Below the pieces are notes generated by a model. That model was not told the DNA's origin. It saw nothing but the letters and a program-made list of their open reading frames with translations, and ran no database searches. A stretch of 64,000 bases of DNA from Helicoverpa zea. Taxonomy: Eukaryota > Arthropoda > Insecta > Lepidoptera > Noctuidae. Positions 45,315 through 56,660 of this stretch are shown piece after piece. Both the position numbers and the translations under genes were made by a program. Each line of letters starts with the position of its first letter. The first letter of the stretch is position 1. The stretch lies in assembly GCF_022581195.2 (NCBI RefSeq), contig NC_061472.1, positions 5,642,001 through 5,706,000 of the forward strand, given 5' to 3'.

Positions 45315-47986
45315 CCTCTGAACAAAGAAGACACCATTTCATCATCTGCAATATTCAGCATTACAAGTACGACTTTCCAAGTGTCTTCCTCCACTATACA
45401 ATTATAATAAACTTCCTTTAATGAAGTCTACATGCAAGCTTTACCAGCCTGTTATTGCAGCAAGGCATTTGAACTTACGATTAAATAATTCAATAGGTAG
45501 CCACCATCTGCGCGATATATTATGCAGCACCGATGCCACCTGGTGGATCGAACATCGATTTGTTACTGCTTAAATGTGTTTGTATGTCTGGGTGCTTGTT
45601 TTTGATAATTTTCATGAAGTGTGTATTGAGTACAAGGAATCTTGAAGGGAGAAAGTGTCAGACTGTGACGTTTACCTGGACTATAAACGATACTTGGGAC
45701 AAATAGGAGAGATTCATAATCGCGAAAAGCCTTACCTAGGAAGATCAGATGCTGCTCCCAGTTTGGATTTATGTTGACTTGACGGACAAACTAAGTATTA
45801 ACCTAATTTATTTATAAAGGACAATGGGCACTTTGTATGAGATTTGGTACCCGCTCCAACAGTAACGTATGATATATCATTAGAAAGGTATTTGCGTGAA
45901 GAATAATGAAAACTATGGGGCTTGCCTCAATTAGCTGTCCGATCCGAGTAACGATAAAAATTGAATCGACATAGAAACAAGTATGTCATCCATATATGCA
46001 AATTCATTAAGAGGCATATGTCGTCAGTGTAATAATTTTAAACTCAGTTAATAGACATCTTACATTGTTTGAGATACACTCTATTATAATCTTAAGTTTG
46101 CAATATTATATGGAGTCATACTACGGAAACACAATCGTCATCTGATTTGACAAAAGTTCAAAACATTTCTATTCATCTTTTTTTAAGAAGAAATTCATCA
46201 TTATCTCAGCACCTCTTGAGGAGCAAGATTAAGTCGTAATATGTACTATGTTAACATCGTCTCCTAACTTTTCAACCTTAATTGATTGTAAATACTGAAA
46301 GACTTTCATCAAATACATAACCTAGTTCTGCGTGAACTGCAAAGGTCTGCAGTCTTTTTTTAAAGCAGTCGGCAGGCCAACATTTTAAGAAGGCCTAATT
46401 CCTGTTTTTTGTTACTTTACCAGTTTTTATTAAATACAGTTCGATTTAAGAACTACATCTACGTTGATGATTTATGAACATTACACATTCTATTAGTCGA
46501 TGTCACGCGAAATGGACAAGGATTTGGGACTAGTCGTCATAGTAAAAATTTTTTGCCTTGCCAAGACCTACGCAATGGTACTAGAATCAACACTGTTGGA
46601 CAGGGTACCAAAACGCCCATCGTCCTTTGGTATTAAAACTTACTTACCATGTCACCTATACATACCTAATGACGTCTGTAATGTATGTTTTCGTGCAACA
46701 TTAAAAAAATTATCGTAATACAACGGTTTGACAATTCTCTTCAAACGAGGTAATAGTGCGGAACAGTTACCGGTTTTTTGGCGATAAAATTAACCGTATA
46801 TTCTTGGTTGGTTAATGTAATGCGTACGCACCTTTCCTTATTTTTTGTACACAATTGATTACTGTTTAATAATAACGCGTTGATCTGTACGGTCTTGTTA
46901 AAAAATAAGAAACGTGAACATTTTAAGTAAGTGCACATTATGCATCCGCAGTGCAGATACATAACCAAAGGTATTTTTTATTCGATTATGCATTCTTTAC
47001 GTGCACTCAGGCGCAATATCGCATGCATTTCTCTGGATAAGCTATCTGGATATCTATCAACGCACAATACTATTCACGACACATTTTAAATTAAAATGCA
47101 ACCATATGCAAACAAATGCAACCATCCGATCAAATTAACCGATTCAACTTTTAAAAATTATAAACTAAAGAGCTCACGATCACGCTGGTTCCAAAATAAC
47201 CTAGTTATCCTCAAAAGTCATCATCATCCTCTGTCTAGGCTTTTCCTAACTTTGCCTTAAAAGTATCTACCGCCAAAGAACAATTTGGTTACGTAAATTG
47301 GATTTAGGAAAAAGTCCTGTATAAAATGCATTTAGGTAATTAGAATCACGAGTTTTAAATTTATTTACTGCAAATGGCGAACGAATTATACTTTTTCCTT
47401 AACAGCTCATTAGAATAATACTCTGTCGGAATTAAAGAAATACCATTTAATTATAATATATATATATATTTTTTTAATTAAACTAAATTCTTCGTCATTT
47501 CGTATTCCGATTACGCAATCCCATGACAACATAAATTACAATGGGAAAACACGGTAAATGTTTACTTCATTATTTCATCATGGTTGAGTACCTACTATTG
47601 CATTTTGATAATTGAGTGGTCACTTCTTCTTCTTATGCAGGTTTAACCAACTAAAGAGGCCAAGTGTTAGAGTTTTCTCTTATCTGCCCCAAGGCATCCG
47701 AGCTCAGATTAGAGTATTGCGCACTTGGTGTCAGGTTCGATACTATCTCTTTGAGAGTGAAAGTATTGAGACTGCCTGTATGTCTATGCAAGTGCAGTCT
47801 GTGCTGTAACCTGAGGAAGGAATGATACCGGAGATGCCATAAGGAAGGTATGTCATTCGCCTTCTTACACGACAAGTGGGCGTGATCAGTCACTACTCGT
47901 AGAACTAACAAGGGTCCCATGTCAAATCAAAACCAAACTATCACTGATTGGTCTTGATTACTTGGCGAATTATTTTTTAAAATTAT
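45315..47986. other. Intergenic DNA, no gene seen
   Basis: About 2.7 kb. A diverged minus-strand SINE tail (CATCATCATCCTCTGTCTAG, 47219-47245) and a TA-rich run (47455-47475) are present. The frames at 46500-46718 (+) and 47651-47920 (-) show no recognisable motif. Confidence 0.4.
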
Positions 47987-48060
47987 GGGCGAGCTCCAAA
48001 AGCGTATGAGCGCGGAGCCAGTAACGTTCCTCGTCGCATTTTGGCGAGTCACTTTCTTAA
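47987..48060 (-). repeat. Dispersed MITE-like block (pair of 22063)
   Basis: Its reverse complement GACGAGGAACGTTACTGGCT and CGCGCTCATACGCTTTTGGA matches 22063-22141, allowing for substitutions. The ends are not clear. Confidence 0.5.
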
Positions 48061-49674
48061 GAGATTTTGCGTTATGACATCTCCGCTAGTCATTTTGTAC
48101 TCCATAATTTTAATGACTATCAAGCAAGGATTATTTAAAGCATATTTTTTGCCCAAGAATATGCAAATGGTCCGCTCCAATAAGCATTGCAAATTACGTT
48201 AGCCTAATCACCTTCTACTTATTAATAATTATCGGTCACCGCAACTTACAAAATGCGTTGCGCATGAGTGCTTGGTCTAGTAACGTCATAGGTAACCACA
48301 TCTCTCGATAAATAGACCACGCAAAACAACCTACCAAGGCTCGTCATCTTATTGACTTATTACAATAAAAAGGAAAAACATAATGTAGTATAACATAACT
48401 GCCTAATATGCTTTGCTTTATCTATACATATAATAAAACTGTAGAAAAGTAATTTTTGTACATTGAAGAAATTGACAAAAAAAATAGCCAGCATGTTAAA
48501 GGATAACTAACAGAACCCATTTCCATCATTTTTGTCATTTTTGTCTGTTTGTCTGTTTGTCTGTTTGTCTGTTTGTCTGTTTATCTGTTTGTTTGTTCGG
48601 GATTCACGTAAAATCTACGAATTAAATGCAGACAATGCTTATATACAAAAATTCTACGTAACTTGGGGTATTACTTAGTTTTTGTTTCATCGAAATCGAT
48701 TCATTCTATCAAAAGATATGATTAATTTTGTGAATTCAAGATGTAAAATATTACGACACGCAATCTATTTGTCAAAACTGTACATTTGAATGTTGTACTC
48801 ATATTAGTTGATCGGCCTATTATTAATCTTTACACAGAAAATCACACCTTTATAAGTAACTTCGGAAGAAAAAAAAATTAAAATTTTGTTTAGCCAAGGT
48901 TAAAGTAGCTCCATCTGTGGTAAATAAAATACATCATCAATTTGTCAAAGGAGCGAGGTGGTAAATGACAATATTACCATACATTCTTTATAGAGGATTA
49001 TTATTTCAACAGATGGAGTTGTGTATTTTCCGTAATTCACCATATTTTAACACGTAGTGTAATTTTTCGATAGACATTTCAATTGTGTTTGTCAGTTTGC
49101 CGTGCCACATCAAAATCCAACTATAATTATTACCTTGATGAAAGGAAAATTAATAGTTCTCAGCCAAATTTAAAACGGTGCCATCTAAATTATTTTTTGA
49201 ACATTATGTCAAAAATGATGACTTTAGTGGAACAATTACTTATCATTTAAAGTTACAGATGGAGTTCATATCAGGATTTTTTCATAAACATAGTTTAGCT
49301 TATCTTCCACTAATGTGGTGGCCTTAAAACAAATTACTTTGAGTGAGTAGTATTAAGTAGACCTTAATTATTTTTTCTGATGCAAAATATGTAAAATTAA
49401 TCCTAGAAGAAATGAGGATCTATCTCTCGCAGGCGCTGCTAAGCGTGAGGTAGGTAATGTAGGATTCTGTAGCTTTAAAAACAAACCCAGATACAAAGTG
49501 CAGATAAGAAATGGGAGCTTTCTCGATTTAATACCATACACACGTAAAATGCGTTATGCGTCTGAAAACGTACAAATTACGCGCCGCATACCAGAGACAA
49601 GTTTACTTTCAACTTCTGATCGCAAATACACTGTTCACGATTACGAACAGTCTCAGTAAGACCCGAGCCAAGTC
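48061..49674. other. AT-rich DNA with a microsatellite
   Basis: A (TGTCTGTT)n array lies at 48543-48597. CTCCATCTGTGGTAAAT (48911) and CAACAGATGGAGTTGTG (49007) are inverted to each other and may mark a small MITE. No gene was seen. Confidence 0.4.
48543..48597. repeat. (TGTTTGTC)n microsatellite
   Basis: About six to seven units of an 8-base TGTTTGTC repeat with one substitution near the end. Confidence 0.9.
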
Positions 49675-50101
49675 TAAAAAAATAATAGTTTTAAAAAAAC
49701 TAAAAAACACGCTTTTTATAGAAAACCGAACTAAAAAATAGCAAATAAATTTTAATGAATTTAAATTAAGAAAATAGTGTTCAAAATTTCAATGAATATA
49801 AATTAATAATAGTGTGAATACAAAAAAAATATTTAAAAAAGCGTGGGGTGCTTTTTAAGGTCATATCGAAATGAAAGTCACTACTCATATCTGTCAATAA
49901 AATATTTATAACTATTGACATTATGCACCCCACGCTTTTTTAAATATTTTTTTTGTATTCACACTATTATTAATTTATATTCATTGAAATTTTGAACACT
50001 ATTTTCTTAATTTAAATTCATTAAAATTTATTTGCTATTTTTTAGTTCGGTTTTCTATAAAAAGCGTGTTTTTTAGTTTTTTTAAAACTATTATTTATTT
50101 T
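49675..50101. mobile_element. Foldback element with about 175-bp perfect arms
   Basis: The arms 49675-49851 and 49925-50101 are exact reverse complements over almost their whole length, across a 73-bp loop. The inner ends are GCGTGGGGTGC and GCACCCCACGC. The arms are AT-rich. The 61-codon + frame at 49556-49741 lies partly in the left arm and is not a gene. Confidence 0.85.
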
Positions 50102-50690
50102 CTACTTTTTAGTTTGGATTATTTATAATAGCTTTTTAATTTTAAACTATTGCACGACTCGTGATGCGAAGCATCAGAGAGTGCTTTACGATCGAAAAAA
50201 TTTTTCGCCTTATTTTGGCAACTATTTTTAGTATTATAGCCTTGTTAGTTAAAGGAATCAAGATATTTTGCATTTTCTGTTTTTTAGTTTGTTTTGTTTT
50301 TTTAAAGTAGATTTAGTTTTTTTTTTAACTATTATTTGTTTTGTAGAATAAAATTCTCTTTAGTATACAAAAATTTGACAATATTAGAGAAAACGGCTAA
50401 AGATAATTATTGGAAATAAAAATTAACAACGAGTCCTGCCTTATCGACTGTTGTTTCCTAGCTAAGCTACTAGGTGAAAGGTGATCCGCTGACCTACTAG
50501 TACACAAGATGGAGTGATGATAAATAAAACCTCCTCTGTGCACTGTTCTAAGCTGGTATATTAAAGTCTTACAAAAAAAAACATTTTGTCTTAGAGTATC
50601 GCTTGTAACGAAACCATAGCGCGCATTTAAACGCAACAACGCCATCTATCGAGCGAGTAGGAAGCATTCAAATGTTAGTCGCAAACATAC
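50102..50690. other. AT-rich repeat-like DNA, no gene seen
   Basis: The motif TTTTTAACTATTATTT recurs (50080, 50330), as does a GCACGACTCGTGATGCGAAG block near 50153. It looks like degraded dispersed repeat. Confidence 0.4.
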
Positions 50691-50732
50691 CGCCCACCAA
50701 GGACGTTACTGAAGGAACGTCCTTGGTGGGCG
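50691..50732. repeat. 17-bp perfect GC-rich hairpin
   Basis: CGCCCACCAAGGACGTT (50691-50707) and AACGTCCTTGGTGGGCG (50716-50732) pair completely across ACTGAAGG. It is GC-rich in an AT-rich region. Confidence 0.9.
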
Positions 50733-51007
50733 AAAATGAACTAAGGATGAACTATACTTAAAAACATTTGAACTACATAATTTGCACTTGTACTGTATAT
50801 GTTATGGACCATGTGATTAATTCGGGCATTATTAATAATGCCCGAGCATTATGAATAATGTCTAGCTTTATCGGGCCAAGTGATTAATAACTATCTTAAC
50901 TTCATTATTTATCACATTGCACGGGCATTATTATATTGCTACATGACAGTTGGGCAATTTGATAATAAAGCAAAAAATTGAAGTTAGTGACGAAAACGTA
51001 TCCCACG

Positions 51008-51143
51008 TAACGGTTGCCCGGGTAACTGGGTTGAGGAGGTCAGATAGGCAGTCGCTCCTTGTAAAGCACTGGTACTCAGCTACATCCGGTTAGACTGGAA
51101 GCCGACCCCAACATAGTTTGGGAAAAAGGCTCGGAGGATGATG
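51008..51143 (+). mobile_element. SINE 3' portion
   Basis: GGTTGCCCGGGTAACTGGGT to GGCTCGGAGGATGATG matches the tail of the SINE at 20531-20940 closely. It is headless. Confidence 0.8.
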
Positions 51144-51179
51144 TGACGAAAACGTATCGCTGCAAAACCGACTCCACGT

Positions 51180-51420
51180 AGTCTTGTCTGTCCTACCCCT
51201 AGAGTGCAATTCAAAACCGCGTAAGTGTGGAGGGGCGAGGCGGCCTGCGAGCTGAGGCGCAGGTAGTTTTAACGCTCGCCGACGCGGCTGAGGCTGGCCG
51301 GCAGAGCCGGCCAGCAAGCCGAAGCTGCGGCGGTGAGCGTGAAAACCATCTGCGACGATAAGCTCGCATGGGACCGCCGGAGCCCCGCAGCACCGGAGCC
51401 GTGACAGAAGCCATGCTTGC
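51180..51420. repeat. GC-rich repeat-like block
   Basis: GGAGGGGCGAGGCGGCCTGC, GCCGGCAGAGCCGGCCAGCA and GAGCCCCGCAGCACCGGAGC lie directly after the SINE tail, inside the element at 50794-52072. The two long minus frames here reflect base composition; I see no domain. Confidence 0.4.
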
Positions 51421-52072
51421 TGCATGTTGCTTGCTTACATTTTAAACGTACTGAGTTAAAAAATTAGAAGCTAAATAAATAAATTTTATGATGTCATTTA
51501 ATAGTATTTTAGAAGTTTACTGTTAGAATGCATGCTACAAATTTAGATGCTAAAAAATAACCATCATGCGGAGTTGTATTTAGAGCGGTTTACTTAGAAG
51601 ATAACGAGTGGCTGAGATAGTATTATTTAGATGCTCGTTAATTGTGGCTGACTTAGTAATTTAGAAGGCAACATACATTATTCGGGGCGAATAATTATAT
51701 TAAAAAGGAGCCTGTTTAATAAGCACCCTTTAAATATGACTTTCCTTAACTTTCAAATGCAAAAACTAGTGGATTTTTAAGGCAGAAGTCCTTCATAATT
51801 AATCCAAATCATGAGGCTGATTATTTAAGTGGTTTAATATTTAGTTTATTTTAAATTAAATGGCAATAACAATAAAAAAATGAATATAAATATGTTATTA
51901 CTTTGCTTGTATTACTTTGCCCAAAAGGTCACGGGCAATATGTATAGTGCCCGGTCAATTTGATTATTTGAATAATTATTATCAAATTGCGCTCTCATAT
52001 TGGGCATTTTTCATAATGACCGGGCATTATGTATACTGCTCAATTTATCACTTGGTCCATAACATATACATT

Positions 52073-52546
52073 AAATTCGAACAAAATTTACACATTATGA
52101 CTCATATACAATGAATATATACATAATAAATATAACAATTTGACCTTATACTAACAAAGTTTAAATATGAATAACAATATTATCTTAAAATAATTAACAT
52201 AGATATGGAAAGACAATTTAACAATAATAATATTGTGATTTTGTACATTTGATCTAAAAGTAAAGTAGTAAATATTTGTTGTATACTTACTTGATTTTAA
52301 ACATATGTAAAGTGTAAATTTCTTCTAAAATAACATGCGTAAAACATAAAGCTTATTCAACTACGGGTAAAATACATATTTTGGATGTTGGTCTCTTGAT
52401 GGTTGAGGATTTGGTGCGTAACGTGACGACACGGGTGATATTACGAATAGTTGTCACTATCCATACAAGTGGGAAGTTCTCATCAATACAAAGAATATAA
52501 GTCCAAACGAGGTATTTTACATATTCAGTTTATTTGTTTATTTACT
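52073..52546. other. AT-rich spacer, no gene seen
   Basis: Nothing recognised. Confidence 0.4.
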
Positions 52547-52860
52547 CAGTTGTCGAGTTCCCTCGACTTTCTCTGGTCTCCATCATCAGGTCAGCTCCCA
52601 ACCTTCACTGTTGCATTGGTTTTGTCAATACAAATAATTTAAGCCCAAACACGAGGTTTACATATTCAGTTGTCGAGTTCCCTCGACTTTCTCTGGTCTC
52701 CATCATCAGGTCAGCTCCAAACCTTCACTGTTGCAAAGGTCTTGTCAATACAAATAATGTAAGCCCAAACACGAGGTAGTTTACATATTCAGTTGTCGAG
52801 TTCCCTGGACCCTCTCTGGTCTCCATCATCAGGTCAGCTCCAAATCTTCACAGTTGAATA
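52547..52860 (+). repeat. Tandem repeat, three units of about 120 bp
   Basis: Units begin CAGTTGTCGAGTTCCCTCGA (third unit: TGGA) at 52547, 52667 and 52790, and share CTCCATCATCAGGTCAGCTC. Units 1 and 2 differ by few bases; unit 3 is more diverged and ends early. The 81-codon + frame across it is a by-product of the repetition. Confidence 0.85.
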
Positions 52861-52924
52861 GTGCTTTTAGGCGTACACCTGAGTGTCAAGTTTTTACCCT
52901 ATGTATGCCTACAACTTTCGAAGG

Positions 52925-53280
52925 TTGCCCTCGATTTCTCAGGGTTTCCATCATCAGATCCTGACCTGATGACTATGGGACCAACTGGCAGCTATTCCGA
53001 GTCGAACAAAAAAAGAATCTCGTAGATCGGTCTATAAACCTCGGAGTAATCGATGTGTATGTGTAACCTCCTCCTTTTTGGGAAGTCGGTTAAAAATGGA
53101 ATAATTTTATCAAATTAGTGTATTGTCATCGGTCCTCAATAAATCTACAAAGTTTGAACGAAATCTGGCCGTTTAAAGTGGGTCAAAATCGCGCCCAAAG
53201 AAGTCGGTTACAAACCTACAAACATACAAACATACAAACATACAGGTGAAGCTAATAAAAAGCGTGTAAAAACACCTTTT
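52925..53280 (+). repeat. Dispersed retroposon-like repeat
   Basis: CCCTCGATTTCTCAGGGTTT and CATCATCAGATCCTGACCTG echo the tandem units. Then come CCTCCTTTTTGGGAAGTCGG, AAGAAGTCGGTTACAAACC, an (ACAAACAT)n run (53217-53243) and the end motif GTGAAGCTAATAAAAAGCGT. This is a familiar lepidopteran dispersed repeat; its class is left open. Confidence 0.5.
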
Positions 53281-53925
53281 ATATAAAACTACGTTTGATG
53301 TCATTTAATCACAAAGACAGAATTGTTCTCTGTTGCAAATCCTATCCACCTATATCCTATCCTAATCCAGAATGCATTGCAGGTGTGCATTGCACAAAAA
53401 CCAATGGTATCCTATTCGAGAAGTCAAAAGACTTGACCTGCTAACGTCAGCTACTGCGCTAAGCAAGTGTTCTTAATAGTACCATCAGAATTACATTCAT
53501 CGTTGAATGAGGTGATTAAATTTTCAGAAACCATAATAACAGTAGGAGCCAAAGCGTATGATCGCTTCATAGAGCTCTGATTGGCCCCAGGTGACCAAGT
53601 CAGGTCTGATTTGTTTGTTCATCAGATCTTTGACAGTGTTTCGGTGGATACTTACTGTCGTCCTGTTTACGTGTGACACAAAATATGGTATATAAACGTC
53701 CTCCGCAATAGCGAAATTTTCCCGGTGTGCGGTAGTGACGCACAGTATACAACACTTATGTTTCTTTTGATTTGCTGGCTCCACCAAGAAATGGCAAATT
53801 GCGAGCGTACATTTTGAAAATCTTGGCAAAACTGCAGGTTTCAAGTACGAACACATGAAGTGGACTCGCACAGATACGTACATTTTGCCTATTCGTGAAC
53901 TAATGCAAACATTTCGGTGGAGTCC
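53281..53925. other. Spacer with an unsupported 139-codon frame
   Basis: The minus frame 53943-53524 is the longest unassigned frame in the window. Its residues (IRPDLVTWGQSELYEAII and several Cys/His) match no domain I recognise, and it starts inside the next foldback element. Confidence 0.35.
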
Positions 53926-54295
53926 CGGCTTAGGCCACCACATTAGGCGTGCGCGATCCTCGGGCGTGTGAGTAGCGCGGGCGCCGCGCGTGCGTCGCGA
54001 GCGCGTTGCGTGACCGTCGTGTTTTGCTGCCCTGCGGCATTTGCAGCGCGCTCGCGGCTTGCACGCGCCGCTCTCCTTGACGTTTAACTGCTAAGGCGTT
54101 TAGCGGGCGGCAGGGATAGCGGGCGAAGGGGTAAGAACGCAACTCGAGCGCCGCGTGCTCGCCGCGAGCGCGTCGCTTGCACTCTTCACACAGGCCGCAG
54201 GGCAGCAAAACGCGACGTTCACGCAGCGCGCTCGCGACGCCCGCGCTACTCACACGCCCGAGGATCACGCACGCCTAATGTGGGGTCAGCCTTAT
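53926..54295. mobile_element. GC-rich foldback MITE
   Basis: The ends mirror each other: CCACATTAGGCGTGCGCGAT, CCTCGGGCGTGTGAGTAGCG at left and the same, inverted, ending at about 54284, with a weaker outer match (GGCT...GGCC). The arms continue inward (TCGCGAGCGCG, GCTGCCCTGCGG), so nearly the whole element folds. It is strongly CpG-rich against AT-rich flanks. Coding frames across it are mirror artefacts. No target duplication was identified. Confidence 0.8.
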
Positions 54296-54373
54296 CATAG
54301 TGAGTAAGTGCACAGAAAATCCCCGTCATACAAGTGTTTCTCCCCAGTAGTGAAACTATCCTACCCTATGCGC

Positions 54374-54572
54374 CTGCTGATGATGATGACTCATTTTATC
54401 ATCCATCCAGCTATTCCCCAACTATGTTGGTGTTGGCTTCCAGTCACCGAATCTGTTTGAGTACCAATATTTTGCTTGGAGCGACTACCTATCTACCTAT
54501 CTTCAATCCAGTCAACTACACAAGATGATATCCATGGTAAGACTGACAGACTTTCTGGCTTCTGATTAGTCG
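54374..54572 (-). mobile_element. Diverged SINE tail, minus strand
   Basis: In + orientation it reads GATGATGATGACTCATTTTA, TCCCCAACTATGTTGGTGTT, GGCTTCCAGTCACCGAATCT and GGAGCGACTACCTATCTACC. This is the reverse of the 20531 SINE tail with many substitutions. Confidence 0.65.
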
Positions 54573-56379
54573 CAGCAGCTGCAGAAAATGTACAAATGAT
54601 GGCTTTGTCAGACTCAAAGCATATAGACATAGATTATAGCTGTTTCCTGTGAAAATTACTTACGCACCATACGTAATAATTTTCCAAATTGGCTGACTAG
54701 ATCCAGAGATATTCACAACGTCACAAACTTTACTTCTTTTGTTTAGATAAATGGTCACATCCACAACACAACCTTGATCAATGAATCTATGCGACTGCTA
54801 AGTGCTAATCCTAATTATACTGTCACGTGAAAGAATGCACCTACGGGATAAGTAGTATTTTGACTATTCTATATTGCCCACGCAGACGAAGTTGCGGGCA
54901 ACAGCTAGTTATTTTCATAAACGCATGGTCTTGCGTCAGCAAAGAGCAATTTTTGCAAAAGGTTAGGATTTTCTTCTAATATTAAATGTGTATACTTAGG
55001 TACTTTGGGTATAACTATGTATATGTTTAAGTACATTTTGTGATCTTATCATACACCTCGTAATCGTTACCCTTCACTTTATTGGTCATCCTCTATTTAA
55101 CACAAAAATTCAATTATCGAACATGAATCTAACCTCTTTACAAAATCGAAACAAAAATAAGCAAGCAAGACCGCAGCAAAAGCTATAGGAATAATTACTA
55201 CAATGATAGGTCGTCGTTAGGTGAATGCAATTTGTAGTGACACGAAACAAACTGGGTCACTGGACGTCTGTCGATGAAAACCCTCGAGCACCGATAAATA
55301 TCGATAAAGCGTGTCCCATCACTACATATTATTTTGATTGCCTTTAATTCTGAGTTCAGCATATTATTTTCATTTTCATGATTGTCATTACTTAGTCGTG
55401 TTTTCTGATAAATGAAAACTATCTGCTAAACATTGTTTAGCATCGATTGATAATCAAAATTAAATTAAATAAGACATGGGTAGACGGGTAAAAATTTAGT
55501 TTTATTTATTGACATCAATATCTTTACACGGTCGTAAAAACCCACATGTCAAACAGTTCTGAAATGCGATCACCTATTTTTTAACCGACTGCCCAAAAAA
55601 ATGACATTTGTAAATGCCTACAATAATAAGCGTAATAAGTAGAATGACTTAGTAATATTTTCATATTATATCTAGTCAAAATGAATATCATATTATAAAC
55701 AGTGCCTAGTCATTTTTCATTTATTTTATAAACAATGCTAATCTGAAGAAGAAAATCACAACTGAGTGCCTAGTGCGAGTTTTGCAAGTTAATTTTTTCG
55801 ATGCGAATATTATCATACCATTGGATCACGTGGCACTAATCTTAGAATTGTTTATTTAATAAAGACTGTCATCGGTACTCGGTCGTATTACACTTGAGCT
55901 CACTTTTGCGAGTGTAATCATTATTAACCGGCAAAATGAAAGAAGAAGTAATATCTAAATCATGTGACGTAGCATACGACTCTTTATTTCAATAGACTTA
56001 TAATTACGTATCGAATTGCGAATGCTGTCAAAACTCGGAATCAGCACTCTGATAAAGAAACTGGTCAAGGTGAACAATAAAACCAGTCTCATGAATAGGT
56101 AAAATAATCTACTCAATCTTATCAGTAGGTACTTAATTTATGAACACATTTCAATTTGTCCAAGAAAATGAGTCACCGGATTCAATCAAAAATTACTATT
56201 ACTAAAGATGCATGCACCCGCCATCACTGTTGGCTTTAGAATAGGACAGTACTACACCAATATTTGGTCAAATGTTTGTCACCAATTGACATTTGATGAA
56301 TGAATTTTTTCTTTGACATCATTTGATAACTTGTACTGTGTACTGTAAAAATAAAAGTATTCGTTCGTTGAAACAAATG
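54573..56379. other. Intergenic DNA, Helitron end at 54870
   Basis: Contains only the Helitron end annotated at 54870-54908. No gene was seen. Confidence 0.4.
54870..54908 (+). mobile_element. Helitron 3' end
   Basis: TTGCCCACGCAGACGAAGTT, GCGGGCAACAGCTAG|T: the complete Lep1-type 3' terminus with CTAG at 54905-54908 followed by T. The rest of the element is missing or unrecognisable. Confidence 0.7.
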
Positions 56380-56660
56380 CTCTTCAGTTTCCTTGTTCGC
56401 CTGAGAGTCTGGGTTGATATACGCCTGGGGCTTTCCAAGAAGGAGCGCACACATGCGTGCCCAATGTTCGCGCACTCACACATACACAGTTTCGCGATCG
56501 TCGGCGCCCGCGCACGATGAACGGCAATACTGCGCAGTGTTCACTCAGAGTTCAACCGCTAATGTTCTCGTAAACAGTTTATTTTGATATTTTTACGCGT
56601 TTTAATTGATTTTTGTTACTGTTTTATTGGATTTTATAACATTCCTAACACCGTGTAAGT
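56380..56660 (+). promoter_or_regulatory. Candidate host promoter and non-coding first exon
   Basis: A CpG-rich stretch (CACAGTTTCGCGATCGTCGG, CGCCCGCGCACGATGAACGG, 56490-56530) is followed by CAGTGTTCACTCAGAGTTCA, which resembles an arthropod initiator zone. Then an AT-rich leader runs to CACCGT|GTAAGTG, a strong splice donor at 56655. This layout is typical of an insect first exon in front of a long intron. No coding exon follows in the window that I can recognise, so the call is tentative. Confidence 0.3.

Larger units (their letters stand above)
50794..52072. mobile_element. Candidate DNA transposon with subterminal GGGCATTAT repeats
   Basis: The ends TGTATATGTTATGGACCATG (left) and, inverted, TGTATATGTTATGGACCAAG (right) form TIRs of about 30 bp. 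Subterminal regions on both sides repeat GGGCATTAT-like and GGGCAATTTGATAAT-like motifs, including a 22-bp perfect palindrome at 50823-50844. No target duplication or transposase is visible. It contains a SINE tail (51008-51143) and a GC-rich block (51180-51420). Confidence 0.6.

Noticed and set aside
51090..51425. Proline/arginine-rich minus frames as proteins
   Set aside because: They run through a SINE tail and a GC-rich repeat; codon pattern reflects base composition.
52547..52860. CRISPR-like array
   Set aside because: Units of 120 bp repeat head to tail without unique spacers, in a eukaryotic genome; it is an ordinary tandem repeat.
53524..53943. 139-codon minus-strand frame as a host gene
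   Set aside because: No domain or motif recognised, it begins inside the CpG-rich foldback element, and no splice or promoter context supports it.
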